A stretch of 14,711 nt of DNA from Conidiobolus incongruus B7586 (taxonomy: Eukaryota; Entomophthoromycota; Entomophthoromycetes; Entomophthorales; Conidiobolaceae): the NCBI GenBank assembly GCA_000697335.1, contig JNEM01010542.1:1-14711 (forward strand), read 5' to 3'. The translations under genes were made by a program, and so were the position numbers. Every line of letters begins with the position of its first letter. Position 1 is the first letter of the stretch. The notes below the pieces were generated by a model, which was not told where the DNA came from, searched no databases, and was given only the letters and a program-made list of their open reading frames with translations. Positions 1 to 8,944 of the stretch are shown here, piece by piece.

Positions 1-1207
1 TAATAATAAATCAAACACCTTAAAAAATTAAAATATATTAATTTTAAATTCCATATTATTATTAAATATTTAAATTATTAAAATATAATATATATAATTC
101 TATAAAAAAATAATCAGATTATTTAATAATATATTAAAAAAGTTATTAATATAGTTTATTATTAATCAATATTGAAATATTTAAATAGAAAAATAATTTA
201 TATTTAATTTGATCATATAATAATAAATATATTAATTTGTATTTTTATTTTTTAGATTTATTTTGAAATAATATAAAATATTCAATATAAAGACTTTACT
301 ATCGAAAAGATATAAGTATAAAATCTATAATTTTATAATATACCAATAAGAGTTATTAATTCTATTAATATATTATATATATCTTAAAATAATTTGAATA
401 TAATAAATTATTAAAATTATTGAAAGATTAATTTTAATAATAATTTTTTAATAATTAATTTTTTTTAGTAATATCAATCTTTAACCTGATATTCATAACA
501 ATAGTATTTAATGATATTTAATTTTGAATATTTATCTTTAGCAAATATGATTATATTAATATCAATATTTAATATAATTGGTATACAATAAATTTCACTT
601 ATATTGGTATAAATAGTATTATTAAATAATTTACTATAGCTTTTAAAATATACATTAATTATTTTAGTTGAAATTTTAAAATTGTTTTTATATAATAATT
701 GTAAAATATAATATCATTTATATAAGTTTATCTTGTTCCCAAAATGAATTCTACATGATTTCGTGAGTAAAAATTTAATAATATCAATTATAATATTATT
801 ATAATTCAATGAAAATTATATAAGGAATTAAATACATATCCCTATAAAATGGTAAATATTTCTATTATAATAATATCATTTAATTATTAATTAGATTTTA
901 GATAATTTAATCACAAAAGTTATTACCAGTTCAATAAATCTATTTACAAAAACTCAATAATTTTTTATTTCAAATATCACATTTTGAATATCAAACAAAT
1001 TAATAATTTTAACAGATATATTAATTATTTAGTCGGGAGTTAGTTATATTAGTTTAAAATGAGTGGAATATTGGACAAAATATAATAACTAGATTAGCAA
1101 TTAGGTTATTTTGGGGAATGAAAAACCTGAATTTAGAATAAATTAATTTTAAAACGATCTTTAAATATTCTTAAGACTATATAGTTTAAAATTAATTAAA
1201 ACTTGAT
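1..1207. other. AT-rich intergenic DNA, no gene seen
   Basis: This stretch is almost entirely A/T, with many short A and T runs. I find no open frame of note, no RNA gene and no clear long repeat. The slightly less AT-rich part at about 1030-1140 has stops in all frames I read. It lies downstream of the minus-strand gene ending at 1249. Confidence 0.7.
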
Positions 1208-1213
1208 TTTATT
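1208..1213 (-). terminator. AATAAA polyadenylation signal of the PPxY membrane-protein gene
   Basis: On the minus strand an AATAAA lies about 36-41 nt past the TAA stop at 1249. The other spliced or TATA-driven genes of the window have the same hexamer 23-60 nt past their stops, which supports its use as a cleavage/polyadenylation signal. Confidence 0.5.
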
Positions 1214-1248
1214 GATTTATATTGTACAAAAGTTAGATTATTTCAATC

Positions 1249-1828
1249 TTAATTGGAATGCCTTGAAGTTGTCAAACTCACTACTGCAGGTGAGCTTGGA
1301 TTTGAAGATGATATAATATGATCATAACTAGGTGGATGTATCACAGCACTATTATAAATAGGTGGAGGGGGAGGTGGTATGACAAAACTAATATTAGATT
1401 CATTGTCGGGGACCAGCTGCATCATAGGATTTAAAGTTGAAAAATCAGGATCCGAAGTTGCTAGATTGGTATTTGTTTGACCACCTATGGCTTCTCGATA
1501 CTGTTGATTCATTCTCTTTATTAATAGTATACAAACCTATAAAATAAAATTACTATTAGTATTGAATTTATGACTATATTTGTGGAATTAAAATCAACCA
1601 ACTTACAATAGTTTCAATTAATACTAAACCGCCAAAGCTCGATAGTGTACCAATTAAAATAGGTTTGATTTCCAACCTCTTATCACTTAAAATACCAATA
1701 ACTATAATACTTTGAATAAATATCAGCACTGCAATAGTCCTGTAAACAATAGCCTTCTTATTTTTAAAATAATTAATTAATTGAGTAGAATTTACAGGTT
1801 CTATTTGTCCTCGATTATTATAAAACAT
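1249..1828 (-). CDS. Small two-helix membrane protein with two PPxY motifs, two exons
   Basis: I do not recognise the family. Two exons, 1607-1828 and 1249-1536, join in phase 0 across a 70-nt intron (1537-1606). The intron has a strong GTAAGT donor, a TACTAAT-like branch site and an ATAG acceptor. The product is 169 aa. Residues about 28-47 and 56-80 form two hydrophobic helices, and the intron cuts the second. A polar tail of about 88 residues follows, with a six-proline run. It carries PPIY (132-135) and PPSY (142-145), both PPxY ligands of WW domains. A two-helix hairpin puts both ends on the same, presumably cytosolic, side. Known PPxY membrane proteins of this build (Ndfip, Bsd2) are adaptors of Nedd4/Rsp5 ubiquitin ligases, so an adaptor or ligase-substrate role is inferred, not shown. 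The start is the ATG at 1828. The frame is open a little further upstream without an ATG. A TATAAATA box lies 65-72 nt upstream. Confidence 0.75.
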
Positions 1829-1892
1829 TCCAAAGATTTTTATTTTCAATGAAATTTAAAAAAAACTGGAAAAAAAATAACTAAGATAGAGA

Positions 1893-1900
1893 TATTTATA
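1893..1900 (-). promoter_or_regulatory. TATA box (TATAAATA) of the PPxY membrane-protein gene
   Basis: TATAAATA on the minus strand lies 65-72 nt upstream of the ATG at 1828. The same octamer stands before the secreted-protein gene at 8945. In such AT-rich DNA chance matches are common, so the spacing and the repeated use are the main support. Confidence 0.4.
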
Positions 1901-1944
1901 GTATGATTATTTGATATAATAATTCAATCAAATGCTTCTGTAAT

Positions 1945-1964
1945 TGGCATCTCCTTTAATGCCA
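1945..1964. promoter_or_regulatory. Inverted repeat TGGCAT-8-ATGCCA upstream of the membrane-protein gene
   Basis: Two 6-base arms, TGGCAT and ATGCCA, flank an 8-base spacer in one of the few GC-containing patches of this intergenic region. The patch is about 115-135 nt upstream of the ATG at 1828. It could bind a dimeric regulator. No factor can be named. Confidence 0.2.
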
Positions 1965-3271
1965 GGGGTCTTTGTTATAATTACTTAGAAGAATTTCCCC
2001 AATTTGGCAAAGTCTTTATAGCTGAAAATTTTACTAAAATATAACATATTTGAGTATTTGATTACAAATATTTGGTGAGTATAAATTTTGGAATCATTAA
2101 AAATCCATCGCAATATAATTTATATAATTTTAATATTTTCTATATAATATTGGTTAAAATTATAATATGATATTTATATAAAAATGAATGAATTATTAAT
2201 CTAATATTAAATCTTTGAAATTTTTATACATTGCTTGTACCAATATTAATTTAATGATTGAGATTTTATATATTTTGAAATATACAACATTAATATATTC
2301 TAGTCTTCGGTAAAATTGTCTAGACTCAAAATTTTATTTATAAATTCAAATTAAAAATAATCTGGCTCTGACACTTATCTAAATTGACAAATGTATATTT
2401 AATCAATATAAAATTAATAGTGTTTATAGCTGGATTGATTAAATAGATTACTAGTATTTAATATAGTTTCTGTTAGAATTCTTTATGGGTGATAGTATAT
2501 TTACTCAGTATCATAAAATTTTTTATATATTTTCATTCATTTATAGTTATTCAATTGAAATATATATGATATCATTTAGTAATGCTAAGTTATTCGAATT
2601 TGATAATGCATTATTTATTACCATTTTAACAATGATTATGCAAAAGCTATGAATATGTCATAAAAGATCGAGATCTTTTTTAGATTTTGGATTGAATGAT
2701 TTAAATTGGAAAGATTTTGACTATATCTCAACCAGTTGTATTTTTTTGAACTTGAGTTTATCAATATTTTAAATAGCTATATATATATATATTTATTATG
2801 CAAATATTAAAATTTCATAATAAAATAATTTTGAAATGGATTTTAATCAATCATTTACCTATCCAATCGTTATTAAAAGAAATATTATTAATTATATTAT
2901 TAATCTTAATAATCTTAGATGAATTTTTGAAATATATTCAAATTGAATGAAATCATATGACAATTCAATACGTTATTATTAAAAATATATAATTTGACCA
3001 AAATATTCCACAAATTTAATATTGTATGAAAATTTTATTATTTTTTAATATATATTAATATGGTATATTATTTAATATATTGATTTAATTTTAAAACTAT
3101 TGAAAAATAAAGAATTATTATAACTTAATAGTTTTTAATCATTTTAATTTAATAATTTTGAAGCATTTCAATATCAATATTAATTTGTGATTTTTTTATT
3201 ATGATTTTATTATTTAGATTTAGGTATCATTTAAATAAATAAATATTTGGAAAGATAATATTAATTAGAGA

Positions 3272-3294
3272 ATATATATATATATATATATATA
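3272..3294. repeat. (AT)n microsatellite
   Basis: An uninterrupted alternating A/T tract of 23 bases. It is one of three such tracts around the tRNA-Gln gene. Confidence 0.9.
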
Positions 3295-3349
3295 AGAACT
3301 GAAAATAAATTATTTTGAATTTTAAAATATCTAAAAACATTTTGAGTTA

Positions 3350-3368
3350 ATATATATATATATATATA
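3350..3368. repeat. (AT)n microsatellite
   Basis: An uninterrupted alternating A/T tract of 19 bases, about 140 nt upstream of tRNA-Gln. Confidence 0.9.
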
Positions 3369-3480
3369 ATATGATAATATTGAGTGGTATAATTTGGATT
3401 ATTTCAATGCTTATAATCGTTTGTTTAGTGTGGAAAAAGTTGGTATTATAGTTACTATAACAAATCTTGCTTGTACAGAT

Positions 3481-3584
3481 TATTAACTTGTATTACTTAA
3501 ATTCAATAAGGTCTCATGGTGTAATGGTCAGCACCCAGGATTCTGATTCCTGTAATCTGAGTTCGATTCTCAGTGAGACCTTAG
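3481..3584. repeat. Source copy of an inverted tRNA-Gln segmental duplication
   Basis: This 104-base segment, about 29 bases of 5' flank plus tRNA-Gln plus 3 bases of 3' flank, recurs in inverted orientation at 12391-12494. The 5' flank is conserved with a single C/T difference over 28 bases. That shows a DNA-level copy rather than retroposition of a mature tRNA. Confidence 0.85.
3510..3581 (+). tRNA. tRNA-Gln (anticodon CTG)
   Basis: This 72-nt tRNA reads CAG codons. The acceptor arms GGTCTCA (3510-3516) and TGAGACC (3574-3580) pair fully. The anticodon stem CAGGA/TCCTG encloses the loop TTCTGAT with anticodon CTG at 3543-3545. The T arm CTGAG-TTCGATT-CTCAG is perfect and carries the B-box core GTTCGATTC. 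The A-box region TGGTGTAATGGTCAG matches eukaryotic tRNA-Gln. There is no intron and no encoded CCA. The discriminator is T3581. A T7 run about 20 nt downstream (3602-3608) is the probable Pol III stop. A decayed inverted copy lies at 12394-12465. Confidence 0.95.
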
Positions 3585-3920
3585 AAACCCAATTGAATTG
3601 ATTTTTTTACAATTTCTTGATTATTATTTTATATAATATACCTTACGAAAGTTAAATTTGACAAATTTAAAATATATAAATTTAATTTAATTTTCTGAAT
3701 GTATCAAAATTTATTAAAATTTTATTTACTTCTAATGATTATATTGGTTAATCAATATATATATATATATATATTAATATATGAATTAAGCTAAGGTGAT
3801 GTGCTTGGAATCAAATGAAAAAACTAACAATAATGTGGTATAAATGAATTAAAAAGTTATAGATGTCAAATCATATAATTGAATCTTGTTGAAATGAAAT
3901 TAATATGAGGCGATTGAAAA
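3585..3920. other. Intergenic DNA between tRNA-Gln and the SLP2 gene
   Basis: AT-rich, with a 20-base (AT)n tract at 3755-3774. No gene is seen. It receives the 3' end of the minus-strand SLP2 gene. Confidence 0.6.
3602..3608 (+). terminator. Probable Pol III terminator of tRNA-Gln
   Basis: The first T run of four or more downstream of the tRNA-Gln gene is this T7, about 20 nt past the discriminator base. Confidence 0.5.
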
Positions 3921-3926
3921 TTTATT
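3921..3926 (-). terminator. AATAAA polyadenylation signal of the SLP2 gene
   Basis: AATAAA on the minus strand lies 40-45 nt past the TAA stop at 3966, the same arrangement as in neighbouring genes. Confidence 0.5.
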
Positions 3927-3965
3927 AAACCTACAAAATGAGTAAATAGTGGCAATAATAATTAT

Positions 3966-5301
3966 TTAGAACTGAGTTGGAATGTTGTTAATAGTGGGTG
4001 GATTCAATTTAGCGTTGGGAGCAGATGGCTGAGGAGGTGATTGTGACTTGGGAGGCTCAGGATTAGGCGTACCTTCAGGTGTAAATGATTGGTTAACATT
4101 CTTAAAAATGGCCATAGCTTGGGCGACCATTCCTCCAACGTCATTGACATTGGCGGGGACGACAACTGAGTTACCAGCCTTAGCTAATTGGGAGAATGCA
4201 TCAACATATTGTTGGGCGACGGATAGAGATACGGCATTGATACCTCCGCTCTGGATAGTGCTCCTTGCGACATTTTCAATACCTTCAGCGGTGGCTCTAG
4301 CCTTTGCGAGAATAGCTTCAGCTTCACCAATAGCTTGATTGATTTGTTGCGCCTTGATGGCTTCAGATTCGAGAATTACGGATTGCTTTTTACCTTCAGC
4401 AACGTTAATGGAAGCTTGACGTTGACCTTCAGATTCGAGAATTTGAGCACGTTTAGAACGTTCAGCACTCACTAAGGAATGCATGGCTTCTACAACTTTT
4501 TCAGGAGGATGAATGTCTCTGATTTCGTATCTCAAACACTTAATACCCCAGTTTTCGGCAGCTGCATTAATGGCTTCGACAATATTGTGATTCAAAGTAT
4601 TGCGTTCAGCGAGTGTTAAATCGAGTGTTAACTGACCAATTTCAGCACGCATAGTAGTTTGAGCCAATTGAGAAATTGAAAAATGAGCGTCTTCAACACC
4701 GTAAGAAGCTTTGTAAGGGTCAATCACTTTGTAATACAGAACACCATCAAGCTTTAATGTGACGTTATCTAAAATAATTAAATTTTGTCAACTTTAACTA
4801 TGTTATTATCATTTTATGACAAATCTTACCAGCAGTAATAGCAGTTTGAGTAGGGATAGGGACAGCCAATTCCTTCAACACTTGAACATATTTAATGGTA
4901 TCCAAAAAAGGGATCAAAATAGCAAGACCAGGATCCAAAACACGATGAAATTTACCCATTCTTTCAACTATCCAAGCTTCTTGCTGGGGTACAAATTTAA
5001 CTATCTAAATTTTTTTTAAATTAATATTTTATTTTTAAAAATTTTATAAAATAGTAATTTACCGTATTAAGAGGTAAATTCTTACGAGGATTAATAAATG
5101 GAGAAGGAACGTTACTACTACCATCTTCATTAAAATAACTAGGAGCTGTTATATATCCTCTTGTGGCAATAGCTACCGGTAATTGATTAGAGCGAAGCTA
5201 AATTAAACAAATTATTAATAAATAATAATAGACAACTTGAAATTATAATTTACTTTATATAATCCCCTTCTTACTAGTTGATTGTTAAAATGACGTAACA
5301 T
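3966..5301 (-). CDS. Mitochondrial stomatin-like protein 2 (SPFH/prohibitin family), four exons
   Basis: This encodes a 386-aa homologue of STOML2, an inner-membrane scaffold that organises cardiolipin/prohibitin domains and respiratory-chain assembly. Exons are 5254-5301, 5063-5197, 4830-5004 and 3966-4768. The introns are 56, 58 and 61 nt, all GTAA...TTAG, and the joins keep one frame. Residues 1-16 (MLRHFNNQLVRRGLYK) are Arg-rich without acidic residues, as in a mitochondrial presequence. The SPFH/band-7 domain spans about 62-205 and includes QQEAWIVERMGKFHRVLDPG, the DNVTLKLDGVLYYKVIDPYK block and SYGVED, which are family hallmarks. A charged Ala/Glu-rich coiled coil follows (about 210-285), then a proline-rich tail ending NNIPTQF. 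The human protein is 356 aa, so length is normal. The start is the only ATG that supplies a presequence. Antisense frames here are shadows. Confidence 0.95.
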
Positions 5302-6188
5302 TGAAAAGTTAATAATTACTATTAATTAGTTAAAATAAAAATTTTTATGATTTAAATATTATATAATTAAATAATATATTAAAATATTTTAATATAAAAT
5401 ATTTAAATTTTTGTTTAGCGTTAATTGTTTTGATTGATTACTGCTTTCAATATAATAATTGTTTAAATACTTAAAGCTTAAATTTGACCTTTGATTATGG
5501 GAATTTTTTATTTCAAATTTCGGTGAATCATATCTTCCAACTTTATATCAAAACGCTTACTTCGCTAATATTATCATCTATCAATCGCAGTAATATTGAA
5601 TTTTGTCAAGATATGATAAAATTAAATAAATATGAAAGATAATATCGGAGTATTTGATGGCCCTTGAATATATTAAATATATATCAACTTATCGTGATAG
5701 AATGGGATTGATTAGATATCAAAAATTATTCGAATGATTAAAATGGTATTAAATATGAAAATAATGTCAAAATTGATATAAAATAAAGAAATTTTAACAA
5801 GTTAAAAAATGCAATACTATTTATCTATTGTATGGTTAATAAATTAATTGATTAATATATTACAATTTATCAAAATATTTTTTTTACATTAAAAATTTTA
5901 TCAAAATTAGTCCAAATCCAATTTATATCCATACAGAAAATAATAAAATTTCCACTTACAAACTAGGTAAAATAAATAATAAATTTCAATATTCAAAAAG
6001 AAATCATGTACATAATGATAATCAAATATATGGTTTATATTGAACATGTTCAATAGTATTAGGAATTGGTAAACATTAGGTTGATGATTGAAAACAATGA
6101 AATATTATTAATTAGGAAATGAAAAGATAAAATATGATCACAATTATGAAAAAAATGAGAAATTACTGTTAGATATATGAATAATAAA
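5302..6188. other. AT-rich intergenic DNA upstream of SLP2
   Basis: About 0.9 kb without a recognisable gene. It should hold the SLP2 promoter, but I see no clear TATA box at a convincing distance. The only structured site I noted is a perfect 18-base palindrome at 6038-6055, listed separately. Confidence 0.6.
6038..6055. promoter_or_regulatory. Perfect 18-base palindrome centred on GAACATGTTC
   Basis: TATTGAACATGTTCAATA reads the same on both strands. It lies past the 3' end of the possible mini-gene at 6217 and about 740 nt upstream of the SLP2 start. It could be a dimer-binding site, but at this base composition about one 18-base palindrome per window is expected by chance. Confidence 0.2.
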
Positions 6189-6194
6189 TTTATT
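6189..6194 (-). terminator. AATAAA signal 23-28 nt past the stop of the possible mini-gene
   Basis: On the minus strand AATAAA follows the TAA at 6217-6219 at a distance matching the other genes of this window. It is one piece of support for the spliced model upstream of it. Confidence 0.35.
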
Positions 6195-6216
6195 TATAGT
6201 AATTTCAAATAATAAT

Positions 6217-6443
6217 TTAAGTTAAATGTGGATTCAATAAGTTTGTAAAATGTATTAGCTCTTTGAGCGTCATCGAGGGCACTGACACAGCCACTGTGTA
6301 GGCCAGATTGTGAGCATGGTGCCTACAAGCTGAAGTAGATCACTGATGATCAGTTCCCTAGCCACCCGACCATGATTACTGTTAAATGGGATGTTGAAAA
6401 GGGCAAATAAATCAGCAGCAGTGGCAGTGCGAGAAATTGGCAT
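6217..6443 (-). CDS. Possible small two-exon gene, 58 aa, unknown function
   Basis: This is a tentative model. The first exon, 6380-6443, begins at ATG and encodes 21 residues starting MPISRTATAADLF. A 50-nt GTAATC...CTTCAG intron (6330-6379) is the same size as the gankyrin introns. Splicing restores a frame through exon 6217-6329, which ends NLLNPHLT and TAA. Support comes from the intron size, local GC near 45% against very low GC around it, a TAA stop and AATAAA shortly past it. An in-frame TGA lies seven codons upstream of the ATG. A longer form starting at ATG 6539 (MLTAPSIAS...) would need a 39-nt intron with a GTCTAT donor, which is less likely. No family is recognised. A plus-strand frame at 6391-6558 overlaps it (see rejected items). 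The island could instead be a structured RNA. Confidence 0.35.
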
Positions 6444-6819
6444 GCTAAGAAGGCAAAATCACCGAACATTAATAGGAATAGACGTAGAACAGATAATTGA
6501 ATATGTCTCAAGTGAAGCTATAGATGGCGCCGTGAGCATGCTCGGAAGGGGGCTTTGAGTAGGAAAATATGGTATATTTATGAAGTAGAATAGAGAAAGT
6601 CTGCCCAGAATTGAGTGGGAAGGGTTGGCATAAGTAAAAAATGACAGATCAACAAAACAATAATAAGAAAATATGAATATTAGGATATCAAAGGATTAGA
6701 ACTTTAGTCACAGCTGGTTTGGGTTATTTTTATGGCTTTATTGTGTTGATTGGTGACTTGGCAATGGTTTTTGTGTGAGAGAAAGTGTACATTAGATAAC
6801 AAAAGTGCAATAATTATAA
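6444..6819. other. GC-raised island before tRNA-Lys, content unresolved
   Basis: GC falls from about 43% to about 27-40% across this stretch, still far above the flanking intergenic DNA. The plus strand is G-rich. It contains the palindrome GAGCATGCTC, and GTGAGCATG occurs twice in the island. There are pairs of GT...AG sites 50 nt apart (6559-6608 and 6634-6683 on the plus strand), but joining the pieces gives stops in the frames I tested. A 20-codon minus frame starts at ATG 6792. No known RNA gene (SRP, RNase P, U snRNAs) could be matched by eye. Confidence 0.4.
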
Positions 6820-6892
6820 GCCCGGCTAGCTCAATCGGTAGAGCGTGAGACTCTTAATCTCAAGGTTGTGGGTTCGACCCCCACGTTGGGTG
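6820..6892 (+). tRNA. tRNA-Lys (anticodon CTT)
   Basis: This 73-nt tRNA reads AAG codons. The acceptor arms GCCCGGC and GTTGGGT pair with wobbles, as is usual in eukaryotic tRNA-Lys(CTT). The D arm contains TAGCTCAATCGGTAGAGC (A box). The anticodon stem is TGAGA/TCTCA with loop CTCTTAA and anticodon CTT. The T arm GTGGG-TTCGACC-CCCAC is perfect and contains the B box. The discriminator is G6892. No intron or CCA is encoded. It resembles metazoan and fungal tRNA-Lys(CTT) almost base for base. Confidence 0.97.
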
Positions 6893-6901
6893 ATATTACT
6901 A

Positions 6902-6917
6902 TTTTTTATTTTTTTTT
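6902..6917 (+). terminator. Pol III terminator of tRNA-Lys
   Basis: A T6 run begins 10 nt past the tRNA and is followed after one A by a T9 run, a typical Pol III termination signal with backup. Confidence 0.8.
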
Positions 6918-7141
6918 CAACTCTTTAATATCTATTAACTCAAATTCAAATTATTTCATTTTATCATCTGTTTTATACCCCTAGTGCCACTTTTTATTTA
7001 TTACCCATAAATTTTAAACATGTTCCCATTTCAATTTATAATTGAATACTCCTGACTATATTTATTAAAATTAATTTAATATTCACCAAAAGTCCATAAT
7101 AGTTCATAATAAAACAAATAAATATTTCATACACTATTATA

Positions 7142-8326
7142 ATGGAATGCCCAGAATTTACCACACCATGCTTATTAGGTCAAATTCATCCCTACTATGG
7201 TAATTTACATAATGAACTATTCAATAATTTTGCTCAAGTCGAAGATTCCAATAACGTCCCAAATTCTAAAGAGCTTCCCAATCAGTTAAAGAATGCGTGT
7301 TTAGACGGAAGAGAGGACCTAGTGAGACAAATTTTAAATTTGGATTTGACTACCAATAATAATTTGATGGTGTCAAATATGTTGCAATTGGTTAATTTCG
7401 CCCATCCTCATACAGGTATGGTTCCTTTGCACTATGCGGCGAGCAAGGGTCACTATAATATTGTCGAATTGTTGCTGGATGAAGTGGGCGCTGAGGTAGA
7501 TCCTCTCAATAATGAGAAGGAGACGCCGTTGCTGAAGGCTTGTTTTAGTGGGCATTTGAATGTGGCGAAATTGTTGATTCAGAGGGGTGCTAATGTTAAC
7601 CATAGGGATAAAGAAGGTTGGTCCTCCCTTCACAACGCAGTATCGAAGGGTCATTTTGAGCTAGTGCGTTGGTTGGTGGAGGAAGCTCAAGCGCAAGTGA
7701 ATATCACCAGCAACAAAGGTTTTACTCCACTAATTACTGCCGCCACTCAGGGAGAATTACAAATTGTAGAATATTTAGTCGAAGTTGGCCAAGCTGATAT
7801 CAACATCAAAGATCTTAACGATCAGACAGCGTACGCCGCAGCAGCTCTCAATAATCACATACCTGTATGCTTATACCTCGAAGAACTTCACAAACTCCAA
7901 AACCAGCAATACCTACCTCACCAACTTCATAACACCTACCTCTTCCTCATCTGGGAGCGCGAAAGAGCCAAACCCAAAGGATTATTCGACAGGTTTACAG
8001 ACGCTCCCAAGTACGACGCTCAGTATCTAACACGCCAAGAGGGCAAAGAAAAATTCGTAAATTTTACTACTGGGCAACCATTAGAATTTAAGAATTTGAC
8101 ACCTGATAACTCTATAGTGTTACCAGCAAATTTTGACTGGTTGACAAATTGGGAGATTGACTACCAGCATGCTGAAGTGGACATCAACGGTTGGGAATAT
8201 TCATCAACATTCGATGAGTCCAATGCGGATTGGACTCCTCAAATGCCCACTACGAACACTGGCGGTGTGCGTCGTCGTCTTTGGGTCAGATTGGTCAAGT
8301 TGAAACATTTGATTAACACTCATTAA
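7142..8326 (+). CDS. Ankyrin-repeat protein with C-terminal DysF (dysferlin/peroxin-type) domain
   Basis: A 394-aa intronless gene. Residues about 47-80 form a degenerate first ankyrin unit. Good repeats follow at about 90-124 (GMVPLHYAASKGHYNIVELL), 125-157 (ETPLLKACFSGHLNVAKLLI), 158-191 (GWSSLHNAVSKGHFELVRWL), 192-225 (GFTPLITAATQGELQIVEYL) and a weak last one at about 226-250. The tail 328-388 looks like a DysF module, with regularly spaced aromatic residues (W333, W337), GWEYSSTF at 350-357, W364 and VRRRLWVRL at 376-384. In fungi such modules occur in peroxisomal/ER proteins of the Pex23-Pex30 group and in Spo73, and they bind membranes or lipids. The ankyrin part should recruit a partner protein. 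A membrane-contact or organelle role is inference. The first ATG fits, with a short AT-rich leader. There is no signal peptide or transmembrane helix. GC in the coding region is high for this window. Confidence 0.85.
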   Translation: MECPEFTTPCLLGQIHPYYGNLHNELFNNFAQVEDSNNVPNSKELPNQLKNACLDGREDLVRQILNLDLTTNNNLMVSNMLQLVNFAHPHTGMVPLHYAASKGHYNIVELLLDEVGAEVDPLNNEKETPLLKACFSGHLNVAKLLIQRGANVNHRDKEGWSSLHNAVSKGHFELVRWLVEEAQAQVNITSNKGFTPLITAATQGELQIVEYLVEVGQADINIKDLNDQTAYAAAALNNHIPVCLYLEELHKLQNQQYLPHQLHNTYLFLIWERERAKPKGLFDRFTDAPKYDAQYLTRQEGKEKFVNFTTGQPLEFKNLTPDNSIVLPANFDWLTNWEIDYQHAEVDINGWEYSSTFDESNADWTPQMPTTNTGGVRRRLWVRLVKLKHLINTH

Positions 8327-8721
8327 CCCTCAGTTCTTTTTTCATTTTAATTAATTACTAATACATTTTAAACCAAAGTATTTGCTGCGATTAATGAGTA
8401 TCTAAATCCAATACCACTAATAATATCTGAATTCCATCAATACTTACATTTTCCTAACCATTTATTAACTTTGAATGCTCAATTTGAAATAATTATGTTA
8501 AATAAACCTTCCAAATTACATTGTATTAAAATTATTATTAATAACTCCCTCCTATTTTACTTCTGTCAAATTAAAGAACATTCTTCAAGATTTAAGAAAA
8601 TCTAATAAAACCATTATTATGTACAATTAAATAATTTTAATAGTATTTTACAAAATTTAAAAGTTATAACATGAATTATAGAACCTTAGCATTTATTAAT
8701 GCTCATAATATTCAATTTGTC
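8327..8721. other. Intergenic DNA, 3' side of the ankyrin/DysF gene
   Basis: AT-rich, no gene seen. I found no AATAAA within 60 nt of the stop at 8326. The first one is about 170 nt on, near 8500. A short inverted repeat, GCATTTATTAA at 8689-8699 against TTAATAAATGC at 8760-8770, begins here. Confidence 0.6.
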
Positions 8722-8763
8722 TTCAAATTTAACATTCATCAATTAAACTTGGTTCAAATTTAA
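8722..8763 (+). promoter_or_regulatory. Direct repeats TTCAAATTTAA 31 nt apart, upstream of the secreted-protein gene
   Basis: Identical 11-base units lie at 8722-8732 and 8753-8763, spaced almost exactly three helical turns apart. They fall inside the 8689-8770 inverted repeat and 180-220 nt upstream of the ATG at 8945. They are candidate activator sites. AT-rich composition weakens the case. Confidence 0.25.
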
Positions 8764-8889
8764 TAAATGCGAATTAAAATAAGCTAGATCAAGGTGGTTT
8801 TTCAGAAGATCATTTTGTACATTGGGGTCTAAAATCCTTCAATTTTGAATAATTGACCGCTTTTAATTAATTAAAAGATTTAGTTTTAG

Positions 8890-8897
8890 TATAAATA
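8890..8897 (+). promoter_or_regulatory. TATA box (TATAAATA) of the secreted-protein gene
   Basis: TATAAATA ends 47 nt upstream of the ATG at 8945, implying a 5' leader of about 20 nt. The same octamer precedes the membrane-protein gene at 1828. Confidence 0.55.
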
Positions 8898-8944
8898 CAC
8901 TTATAGAGTTAAAAATTAAAACAATTACAAAGTTATTATCAATT

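Larger units (their letters stand above)
1965..3480. other. AT-rich intergenic DNA with TA microsatellites
   Basis: No gene found. The stretch holds AT-rich sequence, a small AAAAGATC-GA-GATCTTTT hairpin at 2662-2679, and two alternating TA tracts listed separately. Both strands are closed by stops at short intervals. Confidence 0.65.

Noticed and set aside
3272-3774. Alternating TA tracts as possible origin or cruciform elements
   Set aside because: Simple microsatellites are expected in DNA this AT-rich and no other origin signature is present.
4048-4338. Plus-strand 96-codon frame inside the SLP2 gene
   Set aside because: It is the antisense shadow of the well-conserved SPFH protein exon.
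4816-5019. Plus-strand 67-codon frame over SLP2 exon 3
   Set aside because: It is antisense to exon 3 and spans its splice sites. No independent support.
6410-6440. GCAGTGGCAGT resembling the 5' end of U4 snRNA
   Set aside because: The following U4 hallmarks, including the GCTAATTGAAAA region and the Sm site, are absent. The match is short.
6391-6558. Plus-strand 55-codon frame (MLKRANKSAAV... ending TGA) in the GC-raised island
   Set aside because: Protein-like, but it uses ATA, AGG and TGA, which the accepted genes avoid, has no convincing upstream exon, and conflicts with the better-supported minus-strand spliced model.
7373-8030. Antisense 93-codon frame and overlapping plus 81-codon frame in the ankyrin/DysF gene
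   Set aside because: Both overlap a gene with clear domain evidence and show no features of their own.
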